The notes under the pieces were generated by a model. The model ran no database searches and was not told where the DNA came from. It worked only from the letters and a program-made list of their open reading frames with translations. A stretch of 64,000 nt of DNA, from positions 411,747-475,746 of the forward strand of contig NZ_VIQT01000009.1 in the NCBI RefSeq assembly GCF_010206195.1. The letters run 5' to 3'. Shown piece after piece: positions 25,890-33,788 of the stretch; the first letter of the stretch is position 1; every line of letters begins with the position of its first letter. The stretch comes from Anaerotruncus colihominis. GTDB lineage: Bacteria > Bacillota > Clostridia > Oscillospirales > Ruminococcaceae. A program made the translations under genes and the position numbers.

Positions 25890-26951
25890 CTATTTCTTGA
25901 TGCTCGTGACAAAATCATAGTACTCCTCGCCGATCAGCGGGACATATTTATCATACACCGGCTGCACCAGGTCGCGGAACGTCTGGAATTGCGCATCGGT
26001 CAGATGGATGACCTCCACGCCAAGCTCTGTTTCGGCAACTTCATACGCGCCCGCATCGGATTTATTCGCCTCGTCCACCAGAATCGCCTCTACCTCTTTG
26101 CAGGACTCCCGCAGGATATTGCGCTGTTCCGGGGAAAGCTTCTGATAGGCCTGATCGGAAATAAACAACGGGCTGAGCTGGAAATAGTGCATGGTGTTGG
26201 TAAAGTATTTGGCGACCTCCGTAAATTTCATCATGTTGGAGGCAAAAATACCGTTGTCCAGGCCGTCGATTACATTCTGCTGCAAGGCGGTGTAGACCTC
26301 TCCAAAGGCAAGCTGCGTGGTCGTAACGCCCATCGCGTCAAACGTATCGGCCAGGATAGAGCCCGTATTGACACGTATTTTCATACCTTTGAGATCCTCC
26401 GGCGTCCTAACGCTGTGTTTTGTATTCAGGATTCCGCGCGCCGCCATCAACGGCGTCCCGAGGAAATGTACGCCCTTTTTTTCCACAATTTCCGCAGTCT
26501 TTTGATAAAACTCCTCATTGGCAATTACAGAACCGACCTGTTCAAAACTGTCGAAATAAAACGGCAGCACAATGCAGTTAAATTCTGGGATAGTGGTCGC
26601 CGCTACGTTTGCAGAAATAATGCCCATGTCCATTGTCCCGGAGAAGATGGAATCCAACATGGTTTCCTCGCCGCCAAGCTGTCCGTTTGGGTAAATTTCC
26701 ACAATAACAGCTCCTCCGGTTTTTTCCTCCACCGTTTCTTTAAAAAGAACCGCATTCGCATGCATGTCCGAAGTGTCGGGAGAAATATGCCCAAATTTTA
26801 ATGTGATGGGATTTTCAGGGGTTGGATAGCTGCCGGCGTCTGCTGTATCCGCCGTGTCAGGGGCAGCGTCCGGCTGCGCCTTTTCCGAGCATCCTGCAAA
26901 AAGGGAACAGACAAGAATCGCTGTGAGCGCGATGCTGATAATCTTTTTCAT
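25890..26951 (-). CDS. TRAP transporter substrate-binding lipoprotein (DctP type)
   Basis: 353-aa extracytoplasmic binding protein with lipoprotein signal (MKKIISIALTAILVCSLFAGC, acylated Cys at about residue 21) followed by an Asp/Ala-rich linker and the DctP fold. The region ILNTKHSVRTPEDLKGMKIRV holds the conserved Arg that salt-bridges the substrate carboxylate in this family. ATG 26951 is preceded by AGGAGG 7 nt away. First gene of the catabolic cluster, directly downstream of the IclR-controlled promoter region. It binds a carboxylate of unknown identity. Confidence 0.92.
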   Translation of the reverse strand: MKKIISIALTAILVCSLFAGCSEKAQPDAAPDTADTADAGSYPTPENPITLKFGHISPDTSDMHANAVLFKETVEEKTGGAVIVEIYPNGQLGGEETMLDSIFSGTMDMGIISANVAATTIPEFNCIVLPFYFDSFEQVGSVIANEEFYQKTAEIVEKKGVHFLGTPLMAARGILNTKHSVRTPEDLKGMKIRVNTGSILADTFDAMGVTTTQLAFGEVYTALQQNVIDGLDNGIFASNMMKFTEVAKYFTNTMHYFQLSPLFISDQAYQKLSPEQRNILRESCKEVEAILVDEANKSDAGAYEVAETELGVEVIHLTDAQFQTFRDLVQPVYDKYVPLIGEEYYDFVTSIKK

Positions 26952-27026
26952 ATTACGCCTCCTAAACTTTCTCATGTCTTTTGGACTTCCGGATTAACCT
27001 TTTTCCAGCCTCCTTTTGTTTCTTTA

Positions 27027-27045
27027 TAAGAAATAATATTTCTTA
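27027..27045 (-). promoter_or_regulatory. Palindromic candidate operator (IclR) at the catabolic operon start
   Basis: TAAGAAAT-AAT-ATTTCTTA, a perfect 8-bp-arm palindrome lying just downstream of the -10 box of the dctP promoter, where a repressor would block initiation. The adjacent IclR gene is the obvious candidate regulator; no binding evidence exists. Confidence 0.5.
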
Positions 27046-27051
27046 ATTATT

Positions 27052-27080
27052 AGTATAAGTGATTTTCTATAATAAGTAAA
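27052..27080 (-). promoter_or_regulatory. Promoter of the catabolic cluster (dctP)
   Basis: Minus-strand TTTACT (27080-27075), 17-bp spacer, TATACT (27057-27052). Predicted start is about 27045, inside the palindrome at 27027-27045; the dctP ATG is about 95 bp further on. Confidence 0.6.
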
Positions 27081-27162
27081 TATAAACTTAAACTTTTTTT
27101 GTAAAATTTCACTTTGGTTTTTAGGTTATAATCAACAAATAAGCAACATCGGTTCCATATGC

Positions 27163-27203
27163 GAAACGATCCCCTTTGCTATGACAGCAAAGGGGATCGT
27201 TTC
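27163..27203 (-). terminator. Long perfect hairpin after the IclR gene
   Basis: Perfect 18-bp inverted repeat with a 5-nt loop, 20 nt beyond the IclR gene stop. It lacks a clear T run on either strand, so it may be a terminator helped by other factors or an RNA-stabilising stem. It insulates the IclR gene from the dctP promoter. Confidence 0.55.
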
Positions 27204-27222
27204 ATGTTATGGGAACTTCTAT

Positions 27223-27987
27223 TCATTTTTCATATCCAAGCATTGTGGACGCCTCTTTGGAGGCGCTTATAAGGGCCTTTAAAAGCTTTTCACGGTTTTG
27301 ATGCATACGTACCGACGGTCCCGAAATACTGATCGCCGCGATCACAGCACCGCTGAAATTACGAATCGGAGCCGCATAGCAGACAAGCCCCACCTCGCTT
27401 TCTTCCATGTCTGATCCATAGCCATTGGAACGGATCGTTTGCAGACTCTGTAAAAGCCGCTCCTGTGACGTAATGGTTGCTGAGGTCAGCTTGTTGAATG
27501 TCATCTTCTCGAGCGCGGCATCCAATCGGTCTTCGGGAAGATAGGCCAGCAGAACTTTTCCCGTACCTGTGCAATAAGCCGGCATCCGCACTCCGATCTG
27601 CGAGGCCATCCGGATAGAGGTGTTGCCGATCTCCTTTCCAACAAATACAATCTCTGTATCGTCAACAAGTATCGCCAAATGCGAGGTTTCGTTGTTTTCG
27701 TCGCGCAGTTTTTGCAGAACAGGACGCAACAACACCATGAGATCCTGCCGCTCTGAGATATTGCTCCCAAACCGGACAAATTTCATCCCCAAGCGGTATT
27801 TGGCATCCGGGGTTTTATAAACAAACTGTTTGGCCTCCAGAGTATACAGCATACGAAATACACTTGTCTTGCCCATATGCAGCTTTTTGCAGATTTCAGC
27901 AAGGCTCAATTCCTCATGGTCGTTTAAAAGATCAAGAATATCCAATGTATTGCTTACGGAGCTTAAGAGATATTGATCCCCTTTCAT
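27223..27987 (-). CDS. IclR family transcriptional regulator
   Basis: 254-aa regulator: N-terminal winged helix-turn-helix (LSLAEICKKLHMGKTSVFRMLYTLE, about residues 27-51) and C-terminal IclR effector domain with CTGTGKVLLAYLPEDRL and YGSDMEESEVGLVCYAAPIRNFSG. IclR proteins bind a small organic acid. It lies directly upstream of, and on the same strand as, the catabolic cluster, so it is the likely local regulator. Own promoter at 28020-28048. Confidence 0.93.
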   Translation of the reverse strand: MKGDQYLLSSVSNTLDILDLLNDHEELSLAEICKKLHMGKTSVFRMLYTLEAKQFVYKTPDAKYRLGMKFVRFGSNISERQDLMVLLRPVLQKLRDENNETSHLAILVDDTEIVFVGKEIGNTSIRMASQIGVRMPAYCTGTGKVLLAYLPEDRLDAALEKMTFNKLTSATITSQERLLQSLQTIRSNGYGSDMEESEVGLVCYAAPIRNFSGAVIAAISISGPSVRMHQNREKLLKALISASKEASTMLGYEK

Positions 27988-28019
27988 TTTACCGCCACCT
28001 GTTCTGTCGCTTTTTTTTC

Positions 28020-28048
28020 ATTGTAACATAACAACATATCCTTTACAA
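28020..28048 (-). promoter_or_regulatory. Promoter of the IclR gene
   Basis: Minus-strand TTGTAA (28048-28043), 17-bp spacer, TACAAT (28025-28020), 33 bp before the ATG. Confidence 0.55.
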
Positions 28049-28070
28049 TTCCTGACGATTGTGATTCAAG

Positions 28071-28113
28071 AAAAAAGCGCCTGTTCTGCTTATAGCAGAA
28101 CAGGCGCTTTTTT
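28071..28113 (-). terminator. Terminator of the NSS transporter gene
   Basis: Perfect inverted repeat (14 bp GC-containing core plus A/T flanks) with TAT loop, followed by a T run on both strands, 20 nt after the transporter stop. Confidence 0.9.
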
Positions 28114-28133
28114 TGACCGATGTATGAGGGGCG

Positions 28134-29486
28134 TCAACCGCTGACCACCTTGACAATTCCAGCAATTCCCATCGCCGTGACAATTACAATCAGGACAGGC
28201 GTAATAATCCGGATACACCACAGCCACGCTTTTTTCAGCTTAAAGGTCACGCCGTCCGATTCAATATGTGCAAGCAGGCGCTGGGGCCCCCATATCCATC
28301 CGACATAAATGCACATAGCGATTCCGCCGAGCGGCATCAGGAAATTGTCGGTAAGCACGCCCATGAAGTCAAAGAAGGTATAATTGAAGATCAGCAGGTC
28401 GCCGAGCGGCCCAAATGACAGAGAACTTGGCACACCAAGCAGGAAGATCAGGACGCCGAGTAAAAATACCGATTTCCCGCGGCTCCAGTGGAGATCATCC
28501 ATTGTATAGGAGACAACGCATTCCAACAGCGCGATTGCCGATGTCAGGGCAGCAAAAAACATTAAAACAAAAAACAGAATTGCAAATACAGCGCCCGCAG
28601 GCATATTGCTAAACACATTCGGCAAAGTGCCGAAAATAAGCCCCGGACCCTGCGCCGGCTCCAGATTGAACGCAAACACCGCAGGGAAAATTGCAATGCC
28701 TGCAAACACCGCGGCCATCGTATCCAATCCGGCCACAGTTATACAACTGCGCGGAATATTTTCACTACGCCGCAGATAGCTTCCATATGTAATCGTGATA
28801 CCCATACTGAGACTAAGCGAATAGAACACCTGCCCCATTGCAGCCACAATCGAATCGAAGCTGAAGCTGGAATCCGCTGGTGTAAAAATGAAACGAAGCC
28901 CGGACATCGCTCCTGGCAATGTTACAGAACGCACAATCAACACAATCAACAGGATAAACAACGCCGGCATCATAACGGAGGACGCCTTTTCGATCCCTTT
29001 TGTCCCTTTATAACATATAAAGCAGGCCAGAGCCATAAATATAAGATGCCATACAACCGGTTCGGCCGGCTGGCCAACATATGCCGAAAAATCAGCCGGC
29101 GCCGAGAAGGTAGTCGTATAGGACGCGATATATTTGAGAATCCAGCCGCCGATGACGCTGTAATAGGATAAAATAATAAAGGCGGAAAGCACACCCATAA
29201 CGCCGATAAACGTTACTTTTTTATCGATCGCATGATAAGCGTTAACTGGATTTTTTTGTGTCAGACGGCCGATTGACATCTCAGTTATCATGACTGGTAA
29301 TCCAAGCACCAGCACAAAGATCAAATATGCTACCAAAAATGGAAAACCGCCGTTGCGTCCCATCAGATATGGGAATTTCCAAAGATTCCCCAGGCCGACA
29401 GCCGCGCCGGCTGTCGCCAAAATAAACCCCATTTTGGATGCCCACTGGCTCCTTACAATTTTCCCCTTATGCGCTTCGTGATTCAT
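28134..29486 (-). CDS. Sodium-dependent transporter, NSS (SNF) family
   Basis: About 450-aa neurotransmitter:sodium-symporter homologue of the LeuT fold with 11-12 helices. The N-terminal WASKMGFILATAGAAVGLGNLWKFPYL is the family signature and holds Na+ and substrate contacts. I place the start at ATG 29486, nine bases after GGAGG; two further ATGs sit immediately against that ribosome site. Probably imports an amino acid or related amine with Na+. It is a single gene with its own terminator; no link to the catabolic cluster can be shown. Confidence 0.92.
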   Translation of the reverse strand: MNHEAHKGKIVRSQWASKMGFILATAGAAVGLGNLWKFPYLMGRNGGFPFLVAYLIFVLVLGLPVMITEMSIGRLTQKNPVNAYHAIDKKVTFIGVMGVLSAFIILSYYSVIGGWILKYIASYTTTFSAPADFSAYVGQPAEPVVWHLIFMALACFICYKGTKGIEKASSVMMPALFILLIVLIVRSVTLPGAMSGLRFIFTPADSSFSFDSIVAAMGQVFYSLSLSMGITITYGSYLRRSENIPRSCITVAGLDTMAAVFAGIAIFPAVFAFNLEPAQGPGLIFGTLPNVFSNMPAGAVFAILFFVLMFFAALTSAIALLECVVSYTMDDLHWSRGKSVFLLGVLIFLLGVPSSLSFGPLGDLLIFNYTFFDFMGVLTDNFLMPLGGIAMCIYVGWIWGPQRLLAHIESDGVTFKLKKAWLWCIRIITPVLIVIVTAMGIAGIVKVVSG

Positions 29487-29532
29487 TCGCATCATCCTCC
29501 AGCATTTATTATTTCTGATCCCTCAAACGGAT

Positions 29533-29718
29533 TTATTGACCAGACAGGCTGACATTCTTCCTCCTTCTCCTGAAATCATTTAAATATTTGAAATCCCCGC
29601 CGCCCTGAAGGACGGACAATTCGGATATTATTGGCAATGAGCTTTCCGTTTCGACGGTCCAAGCGCTTTCATCTGTATTTGACAGGCAATCGCCGGCTCT
29701 ATCGCCACAATACGGCAT
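29533..29718 (-). CDS. Possible 61-aa protein following the TIR-STING gene
   Basis: Open frame starting 2 nt after the TIR-STING stop, encoding a polar 61-aa peptide rich in Arg near its end (DFRRRRKNVSLSGQ). Proximity suggests coupling, but there is no separate ribosome site and no recognised family; it may be chance. Confidence 0.25.
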   Translation of the reverse strand: MPYCGDRAGDCLSNTDESAWTVETESSLPIISELSVLQGGGDFKYLNDFRRRRKNVSLSGQ

Positions 29719-29720
29719 GG

Positions 29721-30716
29721 TTATGCGCGCAAGCCTGATTCCAGTGCGGGCAATCTTTGTTGCAGCACCTCAATCTTTAAAAACTCCTTCTCATCTATAA
29801 CGCACGCCACATGTCTAGCCGTATCGTCGTCGTCAATCAAATACTGAAGGGTGGCGCGAAAATTTTCAAGCTCCCGCGCGGATACGCAATCCATATGGCT
29901 GGCAGAGCCGATAAAATCCTTTCCCATATATAATTCAGCCGCCTTACGGGACACATTCAGGCAGGTCGGCATATCCATCAAGCTGTATAAGGTTTCCCCT
30001 GTCAAACGGCCGTACCCTGTAAAATGCCGGTGTATACCCGGAATTTGGATTTCCAGCAGAGCGGCTGGCTTTTTCAATTCATAAAACCGCGGCTTTAAAT
30101 CCTCTGAAAGCGTCTGCGGCAGCACAATATTCAGCTTCTGATTCATACCGTTAAACGCAAGCCGTTTTCCGCCGGACAGCACATAATCCTCTGTCAGCAG
30201 ATGGCTGCATACCGGCTTTACGAAATTTTCAAAGTAAGAAAGCGCCGTGGCTGTGGAGGGCAGCATTGAGATGCGTGAAATCTGGCGTTCCTCATGGATT
30301 TTGTCTGCAATCTTTCCACATTCCTTTGGCAGGTCTTTTTCATTTTTAAAGAACACGTAGGTAATACCGCTTAAATCGGAAGGGACCCGCACTCCCTTTT
30401 GAATCAATGCAAATGTACGGTACCGGCTCAGGAGTCCTGTGAAAATACCATGCTCAAACAGGACGTTGTCACGCGCTGTAAAGCACCGCTTTTTTCTGAT
30501 AACCGCATGGTCGTCCTTTGTATACAGCACAACAGCGTAATCAAATCCGACCGCCTATTTGCAGAGGTTTTCCAGCGTCGATTCTCCCAGCCTGAAAAAA
30601 TTATCCGACCACTTTGTGACACGGCCGATATCTTCCAAGCAATCCTCGACTATCTCGGCATATTTTTTCCCTTCCGCTGACGACGCAATAAAAATACGAT
30701 CCTGTATTCTGCACAT
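29721..30716 (-). pseudogene. TIR-STING (CBASS effector) interrupted by one in-frame amber codon
   Basis: 331 codons read in one frame, broken only by TAG at codon 54 (30557-30555). Codons 1-53 (start MCRIQDRIFIASSAEG) and 55 onward together form a CAP12-type TIR domain: F-LGESTLEN before the stop and FDYAVVLYTKDD, ARDNVLFEHGIFTGLL after it, with candidate NADase Glu88. From about residue 150 (STATALSYFENFVKPVC) to 320 the chain resembles the prokaryotic STING domain (KLNIVLPQTL; a helix followed by ARHVACVIDEKE). Such proteins bind c-di-GMP and then destroy NAD+. AAAGGAG is 8 nt before the ATG at 30716. No CD-NTase gene lies beside it. Elsewhere in the window TAG is an ordinary stop, so the simplest reading is a recent nonsense mutation. 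Family assignment is from remembered motifs. Confidence 0.8.
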
Positions 30717-30786
30717 GGCGTCCTCTCCTTTGCTGTCTCCAATCCCTTTACGTTTCTTTTGAATTCGTTTTGATATGCCGCCTACC

Positions 30787-31389
30787 TCAGCCTTCATGAT
30801 CCCTGCGTTTTGAAACTGTATCAGAGCAATCCAAAAGCTCCTGATAGCGAAAGCAGGATTCCAGATGGTCATTGACAACGCCGGATGCTTGCAGATGAGA
30901 ATAAACCGTAACCGAACCCATATACTTCAGACCACGGTTCTTCAAATCTTTACTGATAAGATCAGACAAGCCGTTTTTTGCTGGTATAGTGCCTTTTTGA
31001 TGCCCCATATATAAATAAGTTCTGCCGTTCGTAAACCTCCAAATATATGAACTGAAGGACCCAAACTCCGAGCGAATCTCTTGAAAACACCGCGCATTGT
31101 GAATAACCGCCTGAATTTTCCGTGGGGATTTAATCATTCCATCCGTATTCATAATGCGTTCTATGTCCTCACCGCCATAAGCCGCCACCTTATCAAAATC
31201 AAAGGCGTCAAAACACTTGCGGAAAATCTCACGTTTTTGAATCATCATATTCCAATTCAAACCGCATTGCATGACCTCCATCATCAAAAATTCGAACTGC
31301 TTTTGATCATCATACAGCGGCACGCCCCACTCCTCGTCGTGGTAGCGCCGCATCTTTTCATTGCATTCACACCAAGGACATCTGCTCAT
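30787..31389 (-). CDS. tag: DNA-3-methyladenine glycosylase I
   Basis: Excises 3-methyladenine from alkylated DNA. About 200 aa from ATG 31389 (GGGAAGTGAG upstream), beginning MSRCPWCE, with RYHDEEWGVPLYDDQKQFEFLMMEVMQCGLNW, the Tag signature including catalytic-region Glu, and NDHLESCFRY near the end. Cys4, the N-terminal His and the H-X3-C pair supply the zinc-snap ligands of this family. It lies 70 nt upstream of the TIR-STING gene on the same strand, but is a common housekeeping repair enzyme. Confidence 0.92.
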   Translation of the reverse strand: MSRCPWCECNEKMRRYHDEEWGVPLYDDQKQFEFLMMEVMQCGLNWNMMIQKREIFRKCFDAFDFDKVAAYGGEDIERIMNTDGMIKSPRKIQAVIHNARCFQEIRSEFGSFSSYIWRFTNGRTYLYMGHQKGTIPAKNGLSDLISKDLKNRGLKYMGSVTVYSHLQASGVVNDHLESCFRYQELLDCSDTVSKRRDHEG

Positions 31390-31470
31390 ATGGCTCACTT
31401 CCCGATATGCATTGTTGTTGGGATTTTCGCTTGACCGGCTCATGATTTCTCAGGTCTAATCCGATATATT

Positions 31471-32838
31471 TCAATCTGATTTCAGACGGGACAACAGAGC
31501 GACCGCTTCAACATGCGCAGTACGCGGGAACATATCGACCGGCCGGCAGCGGCGGGGCATATACCCGGCCGCCGCGAGCGCGGCGCAGTCGCGCGCCATG
31601 GTGGCGCTGTCGCACGAAACCATCACAACACGCTGCGGAGCCATCGCGGCGACCGCATCCAGCACCTCTGGCGCACAGCCCTTGCGCGGCGGGTCCAGCA
31701 CGATGACGTCGGGCCGCACGCCTTCTCGTGCGAGCCGGGCGGCGGCTTGTCCCGCGTCCGCACAGAAAAAACGTGCGTTTTTAATCCCGTTGCGCACAGC
31801 GTTTGCGGCAGCGTTTTCAATCGCTTGTGGGACAACCTCAACACCAATTACCTGTTTGCACAGATGCGCGAGTGAAAGCCCGATCGTTCCCGCGCCGCAA
31901 TACAGGTCCAAAAGCGTCTCCCCGCCTGTAAGCGCCGCAAATTCGGCAGCCACGCCATAAAGCCGCTCCGCTCCCGGGCTGTTGACCTGATAAAACGACT
32001 GTGCAGACAGCTCAAACTGTACGCCGCACAGCACATCGGAAATGGATGGCTTTCCATACAGAACGCGGCTGTGCTCACCAACAATTACATTCGTATTTCG
32101 TTCGTTCACATTCAATAGGATGGATACGATCTCGCCGCAGCGGGAAAGCAGCAGATCAACAAGCGCATTTTCATTTGGCAGACGCGTCCCGTTGACAACC
32201 AGGCAGACCATGATCTGCCCCGAGCGGTGTCCGCGCCTCAGGTAGACGTGGCGGATAAGGCCGGCCCCTGAGTTCTCGTCGTAGGCTGAGACATGATATG
32301 TATACATATAGGACAGAACAGCCTCCAGAAGTTCCTCAAAAACAGACGGCTGAAGTTTACAGGCGTGGCAGTCAATCACTTCATGTGTTCGCGGCGCAAA
32401 AAATCCGGCGCACAGCTCGCCCTTTTGCACCCGAACAGGGTACTGCGCTTTGTTTCGGTACCCGTCAATGACCGGCGACGGCTCAATAGGTTCTACCGCA
32501 AGCTCCAGCTTTCCGATTCGCCGCAGATTTTGCTGGACAAACGCCTGTTTGCAGCGCAGCTCGGACTCATAGGAAATATGACGGAACACACAGCCGCCGC
32601 ACCGCCTGCTGACAGGACAGTCCGGCTCGATCCGGTCTGGCGAAGGCTCTATGATCTGTTCAATCCGTCCATAACAATGCGTGCGGTTTACCTTAACAAT
32701 CCGCACGCACAAGCGGTCCCCCACAGCCGAGGCGGGCACAAAAACAGCCATGCCGTCCAATCGGCCGACGCCGTTGCCATCATGCGCAAGATCGATGATT
32801 TCCAGTGTGACCAGTTCATTTTTTCGCGGCATGTTCAC
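31471..32838 (-). CDS. 23S rRNA (uracil-C5)-methyltransferase, RlmD/RumA family
   Basis: 455-aa SAM-dependent methyltransferase. N-terminal TRAM domain (residues 1-60, IDLAHDGNGVGRLDGMAVFVP), iron-sulfur Cys cluster (DCPVSRRCGGC), SAM-binding LDLYCGAGTIGLSLA, motif IV LDPPRKGC and catalytic Cys in MVSCDSATMARD. GTG start at 32838 with AAAGG 7 nt upstream. Firmicutes carry several paralogues (RlmCD and others), so the exact uridine target is not assigned. Confidence 0.9.
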   Translation of the reverse strand: MNMPRKNELVTLEIIDLAHDGNGVGRLDGMAVFVPASAVGDRLCVRIVKVNRTHCYGRIEQIIEPSPDRIEPDCPVSRRCGGCVFRHISYESELRCKQAFVQQNLRRIGKLELAVEPIEPSPVIDGYRNKAQYPVRVQKGELCAGFFAPRTHEVIDCHACKLQPSVFEELLEAVLSYMYTYHVSAYDENSGAGLIRHVYLRRGHRSGQIMVCLVVNGTRLPNENALVDLLLSRCGEIVSILLNVNERNTNVIVGEHSRVLYGKPSISDVLCGVQFELSAQSFYQVNSPGAERLYGVAAEFAALTGGETLLDLYCGAGTIGLSLAHLCKQVIGVEVVPQAIENAAANAVRNGIKNARFFCADAGQAAARLAREGVRPDVIVLDPPRKGCAPEVLDAVAAMAPQRVVMVSCDSATMARDCAALAAAGYMPRRCRPVDMFPRTAHVEAVALLSRLKSD

Positions 32839-32891
32839 GTTCCATCCTTTCCCTGCGCCGCCGCGTATACTAGGGACGGCTTTTCTTCACA

Positions 32892-32920
32892 TTGACAATA
32901 CATTTTGATTATTCTATCAT
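32892..32920 (+). promoter_or_regulatory. Sigma-A promoter of the 32972 lipoprotein gene
   Basis: Consensus TTGACA (32892-32897), 17-bp spacer, TATCAT (32915-32920), about 50 bp before the ATG. Confidence 0.7.
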
Positions 32921-32971
32921 AAAGCTGTTGGGATGGCAACGAAATCCATGATAAAAGGGATGGTCTTTGTG

Positions 32972-33664
32972 ATGAAAAGATATTTTTCTCTGTTGCTTGC
33001 CGGCGTCATAGTTCTGGCGGCAACTGCTTGTGAAGCAAAGCCGCGGGAATTTGACCCTGCTGCATTTTGTATTCAAGAGAGTGTTGCGCTGACGCAGGAA
33101 ATGGGCGCGATGGCCGCCAACCAGACGTATATGGAGCTTATGTCCGGTTCCGATGAAATCATGAAAATAACAGATGAAATCGGCGCGCAGGATTACAGTA
33201 AACCGATACGGATCTATCTCATTAATTTTTCTCAAGCGATGGCCAATCAGATTTTCAGCCTTATTTCACCAGGCCAGGCGCTTCCTGACGATTTACAGGA
33301 CATCCTTTATAAGCGTATGAACGGCGTCATGGCAGCCAGTTTCATCAACGCCCAGCTTGGCGGCACTGCCGCGCTGGCCGCGGCCAGCCTGCTTACAACG
33401 GAAAAAGCATACATTGAGCCGGAAGGCTGGCCCGGCGGACAGCTGCTGTTTTTGCAATATGAAAGCGGCTGGTCAAGCATCGTTTCCTTTGCTTCCGCTG
33501 GGGAGGGAGTCATTGGGGCAAAAGCAGAACTCGTGCTTGTCTCCGACGAGATTGCCTCGGATCTTGACAGTCTGATCGCCATGCTCCCAGCAGATACGAT
33601 TGAATTTGACTATACAGTTTACGAGGGCAGCGAGCTTGCGGCGCTGCTTGGCAGCGATTCATAG
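32972..33664 (+). CDS. Predicted lipoprotein of unknown function
   Basis: 230-aa protein starting MKRYFSLLLAGVIVLAATAC, a lipoprotein-type signal with acylated Cys at about residue 20. The mature part contains two helices and an Ala/Leu-rich stretch (LGGTAALAAASLL) but no membrane anchor. Start ATG 32972 is preferred over upstream in-frame ATG 32933 because the signal sequence begins there and AAAGGGA precedes it. I recognise no family. It ends 124 nt before an ABC transporter operon on the same strand. Confidence 0.65.
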   Translation: MKRYFSLLLAGVIVLAATACEAKPREFDPAAFCIQESVALTQEMGAMAANQTYMELMSGSDEIMKITDEIGAQDYSKPIRIYLINFSQAMANQIFSLISPGQALPDDLQDILYKRMNGVMAASFINAQLGGTAALAAASLLTTEKAYIEPEGWPGGQLLFLQYESGWSSIVSFASAGEGVIGAKAELVLVSDEIASDLDSLIAMLPADTIEFDYTVYEGSELAALLGSDS

Positions 33665-33788
33665 CTCTGTTTGACGGCGCCGTCTTATGTGCGTTATGTG
33701 AGAATTTTTCTAAACTTATATGAAAACACATGCAGTAAACGGACGAAAATGCTGCACCTATTAAAAGGTATTCTATCAGACGAGGGGG

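Noticed and set aside
30555-30557. Genome-wide recoding of TAG (e.g. as pyrrolysine) to explain the TIR-STING amber
   Set aside because: Other genes in the window end naturally with TAG, and no structural signal after the codon is obvious. Local read-through remains possible but unsupported.
33307-33582. Minus-strand frame opposite the lipoprotein gene at 32972
   Set aside because: Antisense shadow without ribosome site; the plus-strand gene has a consensus promoter and signal peptide.
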